Shown here: positions 60,701-64,000 of the stretch, one piece after another
Position numbering within the stretch: the stretch's first letter is position 1
Layout: every line of letters starts with the position of its first letter
Origin: Trichoplax adhaerens
Lineage: Eukaryota; Placozoa; Uniplacotomia; Trichoplacea; Trichoplacidae
NCBI RefSeq assembly: GCF_000150275.1
Contig: NW_002060949.1
Location: forward strand, 3,354,449 to 3,418,448
DNA length: 64,000 nucleotides
Reading direction: 5' to 3'
Position numbers and translations under genes: made by a program
The notes under the pieces: generated by a model
Databases searched by the model: none
What the model saw: only the letters and a program-made list of their open reading frames with translations
What the model was told of the DNA's origin: nothing

Positions 60701-62740
60701 GCTCTTGAAGATTGCACTGTTAACCAAGATTAATATAAATATTTTGCAAATTGTTAGAATAGCATTGTATATAAATCAAACATTGCATTGAAGTTATAAA
60801 TTTACTCCCTATATATCATTACTATTGTGCTAGAGTATAAAGTTCCATGTACAGCATTTTATTGAATTTATAATTTTTGCTGAATAAGGTAGAAACATTA
60901 TTGCTAATCTAAATGCTTAAGTTTTCCAAAAAGAGCATGAGGCAAGGTTTATATTATGATAGTTTAGAATTGATATACGCGTATAATGAGTAGTCTTTAA
61001 CGCATGTCTTATTGCGGAAGCCGTAGGCTTGAAATTGATTAATTGTATATGTTTTTGAAGAGTTCAGTGTGAATCGTAGATTATTGAAATAAAGTAGCGA
61101 TCTAAAAGGCTAACGGAAAATGGTAGATAAACTAAAAAGGCCAATTCATATTTTGAAAAGGTTATAACCTTTGATTTACAATAATTACCCTAATCGTACA
61201 TATTCATGATATCAATCGTTTCATACAGCGCAAAATTCCTTTAAAAATACCTACTATCTAAGAGTTACAAACAAGGTCTGATTAGGATCTTAACTATTAA
61301 CCTACTGAATTAGCTTTGAAAAATAATTTTCATTAAGGGATTAAGTAGTTCTGTCATTATTTATAAACAAAAGGTACTTGGAATATATAAACCTTTACCG
61401 ACATACAAGACAGATAATATCAAACGAATTAAAATGTAAATTTATCTAATAGCTAATAGAATTAGGTGGTGCGATCTTGTTGACAGTTGGAAAAAATTAA
61501 TAAATTATGATATTAAAATTAAGTAAATCAGAGGCGGAAGGTATGATTGGTTGATCTATTCCGAATTGATAAACAGCTTTCGGTAACTTTGAACCTGTTT
61601 ATTCTACATAAGATATCGAACATGCATAGATGAATTTTGATAAAACAAAAATAATTTTAAGTGGGGCTGTTGATCGGCGATTTAAATAGAATAAAACGGC
61701 GTAACAACATGATGGCATCATATTTTGTATCATTTCAACCAACTCATACTAGTTTGAGATATCAATATTGATAACATCAGAATCGCCAAAATGATTATAG
61801 CAATAACAAAATAGCCATAGACTAAAATTAGATTGTGACGTTACGGTCAAACTTAACTGAAGGGTGCGAAGTTTAAATTAGTTTGTTATTTGTAAAGCAA
61901 TTTCAGATGAAAATATTAAAAGTAAACATTTTGTCATCATCAACCATCATGGAGAAAAATCATACTGTTAAGCCTGGTATTTGGATAAATCATCACCAGT
62001 ACAGGCACTATCGTCGTATTGGTAGATGCATCTTGCGCCATAGGGTGCGCACGTGGACGACTCATATGAGCTATGGGAAGCCAAAGCTGTGCTACATACA
62101 TATATAACCATGGAAACATATCACTTAGGGACATTCTTTACTATGTCGTTATGTAATCATGCTAATAAAAGTTGATAAAACCCCAGCAAAGTAGTGATTT
62201 GGGCAGGTGCAGAATATAAATTATTTATTTTGCAGGAAAATTGATTTAGCAGGAACTGACTGATCCGATTGCCCATACTGTACGGTGTCCAGTGTGCACG
62301 ATCGTGTTGTAAATGGAATCAAATTATCGAAGGCCTGATTTATCTTATTCTAGCTAATTGTTCAAGCTTTACAAATACGCGGATAGATCCCCTAGTTAAG
62401 TCTGCCTGATAGTGAGCGTTACCAAATATTTATCAATATACTAGTAATATGGTACCTTTACTCTTTTACTTGCGATGTTTCCGTTAATAGGTACCTATAC
62501 GTAACTATACGAGAGAGAAGCTACTTAGAACATAACCCCCATGTCCTATTTCTCTAGATTTAACTAATACAATACGCGCTTATTATCCTTCCGTAAAAGC
62601 ACCATTACCCTATTACTTATCATTTAATAGTTAATGAACCGTTATGTAATTTTTCAGCTAGGTTTCAATGCGGTCATAGTACTAGATTTAGAGTATCATA
62701 GCCTACTACATACCTTTATTTAGCCGTCAACCTATTCTTT
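57731..62740. other. Gene-poor interval
   Basis: About 5 kb with no recognisable gene. A small less AT-rich patch at about 61950-62110 gives overlapping open frames on both strands (61883-62107 plus, 61940-62134 minus) that match nothing I know. The remainder is AT-rich without exon-like segments. Confidence 0.4.
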
Positions 62741-63546
62741 GATACTTTTACACTACTGCTTTAACTCGGAATCATAAATACATCTAACTAACAGTTGATT
62801 AAAGGGAAAATACCAGGATCTTTAGTGAATCATAGTAACTAGCCAACCTATTGTCACGGTGCGAACTACCGTGAAGAAATAGATATCTAAATTTGGTTAA
62901 TATAATATAGTGATATTATATTACAACTAGTTACTTACAATAGGAATTACTCTAATTATAAATGTGTTACAGTAAATTTATTGCTGTGCTGTAATGTGAG
63001 CTGAAATGATTCTGTGAATGGACATATTGTAGTCCGACTGTGAAAAACTAGTTAGTAGATGTTCTCACCCAAGTATTTTTATAAGATGACTTGTGAATGT
63101 TAGCTGCTGTAGAAGGGTATATAAACCCGTCAGATAGTTGAATAAAGCAGTTCTCAATTGTATAGTTGTTTTAACGTAGAATCAAAGGCGTCTAAATTCT
63201 TGTGAGTAGGGATACTGAATCCCGGAGACTATAGAGATTTAGAGATTTGTTTTACGTTATCCTTGTCACGAAGTTGGTTTGTGACACCTATACTCTGATA
63301 TTTCACTGTAGATTGCTACTTCAACTCTAAATCGTGGACTACTACGTACATCTTGACGGATAATTGATTAAAGAGTAAAATTTCAGGATCTTTAGTCAAT
63401 CGTAGTAATAAACTCCTAAACCCATTTCTGAGACACTTTTAGATTGCTGCTTTAACACTGAATGATAGACTACTAAACGTATGTTAGCTAGTAATTGATG
63501 AAAGAGTTAATTCCTGGGACTAGCGAACCCTAGTAACTAGTCACTT
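62741..63546. repeat. Three diverged copies of a 105-115-base repeat
   Basis: Copies at about 62741-62845, 63301-63412 and 63431-63546 share the order GATTGCTNCTTTAACNCTNAAT, CTACNTAC/CTANCTA, GNTAATTGATTAAAG and AGGATCTTTAGTNAATCNTA, ending GTAACTAG or GTAATAAA. The last two are adjacent; the first is about 450 bases away. Confidence 0.75.
62898..62923. other. Perfect 11-bp hairpin
   Basis: TAATATAATAT, loop AGTG, then ATATTATATTA is an exact inverted repeat between copies one and two of the repeat family. There is no T-tract or gene next to it, so I assign no role. Confidence 0.6.
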
Positions 63547-64000
63547 ACAATCAGCCTATACAGTAGAGAAACAAATCTTAATTTACTCCTATCAATTCAT
63601 TATTTTTGTTTAATAATAATTTATATAATATGCCAAATATACACGTATATTAACAGTTGAAATAATTCAAATTTGGTGAATATGATAGCAACACACAGCT
63701 TCAGGTAACAAACTAAGTGAATGACTCATTGAGGCAAATATGAATTAGACCAATCTTTCATGTAGGTATAATGTCGACGATAATGAAGTTCATTGATTGT
63801 ATCTAAGTTTTTTCTAGAAAATTACCCCTAATTCTCCATCACTCACAATGCGAGTGAAAGAAATTTATTAAAGTGAAGATCTTTTTGAATATGCAGTACT
63901 GTACTGCAAAGTTTCCATATTTTATACCAACTACGATACAAAATAAAGCAGTATTTTTAATCTTTCCAGTAGTCACTAGTCAGTAATGCAGTTTATAATA

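Noticed and set aside
1-64000. CRISPR, phage, bacterial operon or defence island
   Set aside because: No direct-repeat/spacer arrays, no ribosome-binding sites and no operonic gene spacing. The genes are intron-split animal genes.

Overview
This looks like a window of nuclear DNA from an early-branching animal, most likely a placozoan (Trichoplax/Hoilungia type). The DNA is AT-rich. Genes are split into many short exons with small GT-AG introns, and they encode animal proteins: SAS-6, ORC1, a BMP-type ligand, SSX2IP/ADIP, NDUFA11, CWC27 and BCKDH-E2. The phylum is an inference. That the genes are metazoan follows directly from the protein matches. I worked by eye, so exon joins were set by splice motifs plus reading-frame phase and agreement with remembered family sequences, not by transcripts.

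Layout. 1-2.8 kb: no clear gene. 2.8-4.2 kb (+): intronless serine carboxypeptidase (SCPEP1 type). 5.7-9.3 kb (-): SSX2IP/ADIP coiled-coil centrosome/adhesion protein, 16 exons. 11.5-14.1 kb (-): DBT, the E2 subunit of the branched-chain ketoacid dehydrogenase. 15.2-19.2 kb (+): CWC27 spliceosomal cyclophilin. 20.4-22.3 kb (-): NDUFA11 of complex I. 23.6-28.1 kb (+): single-pass coiled-coil membrane protein resembling EFCAB14, with a tandem exon duplication. 28-32 kb: gene-poor. 32.0-33.8 kb (+): alpha/beta hydrolase carrying a multi-helix membrane insert. 33.9-35.1 kb: duplicated DNA, read here as the collapsed remains of a second ORC1 copy. 35.1-38.8 kb (-): ORC1. 39-40.7 kb: palindromic CTGTAC repeats and unassigned coding-like DNA. 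41.7-45.4 kb (+): SASS6. 47.5-49.9 kb (-): BMP-like ligand lacking the interchain cysteine. 50.6-52.2 kb (-): probable multi-span membrane protein, unresolved. 56.7-57.7 kb (-): ankyrin-repeat protein. 57.7-64 kb: gene-poor, with a diverged repeat family.

Three themes stand out. First, each of the three head-to-head gene pairs (DBT/CWC27, NDUFA11/EFCAB14-like, ORC1/SASS6) has dense CTGTAC/GTACTG palindromic arrays in its shared 5' interval. Second, five of the genes (SASS6, DBT, SSX2IP, ORC1, EFCAB14-like) have human counterparts on chromosome arm 1p, which suggests a preserved ancestral linkage group. Third, local duplication is active: an ORC1 relic, a duplicated exon and several tandem repeats.

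The genes are ordinary housekeeping and developmental genes. They cover replication origin licensing, centriole assembly, splicing, respiration, branched-chain amino acid catabolism and secreted signalling. They do not form one pathway.
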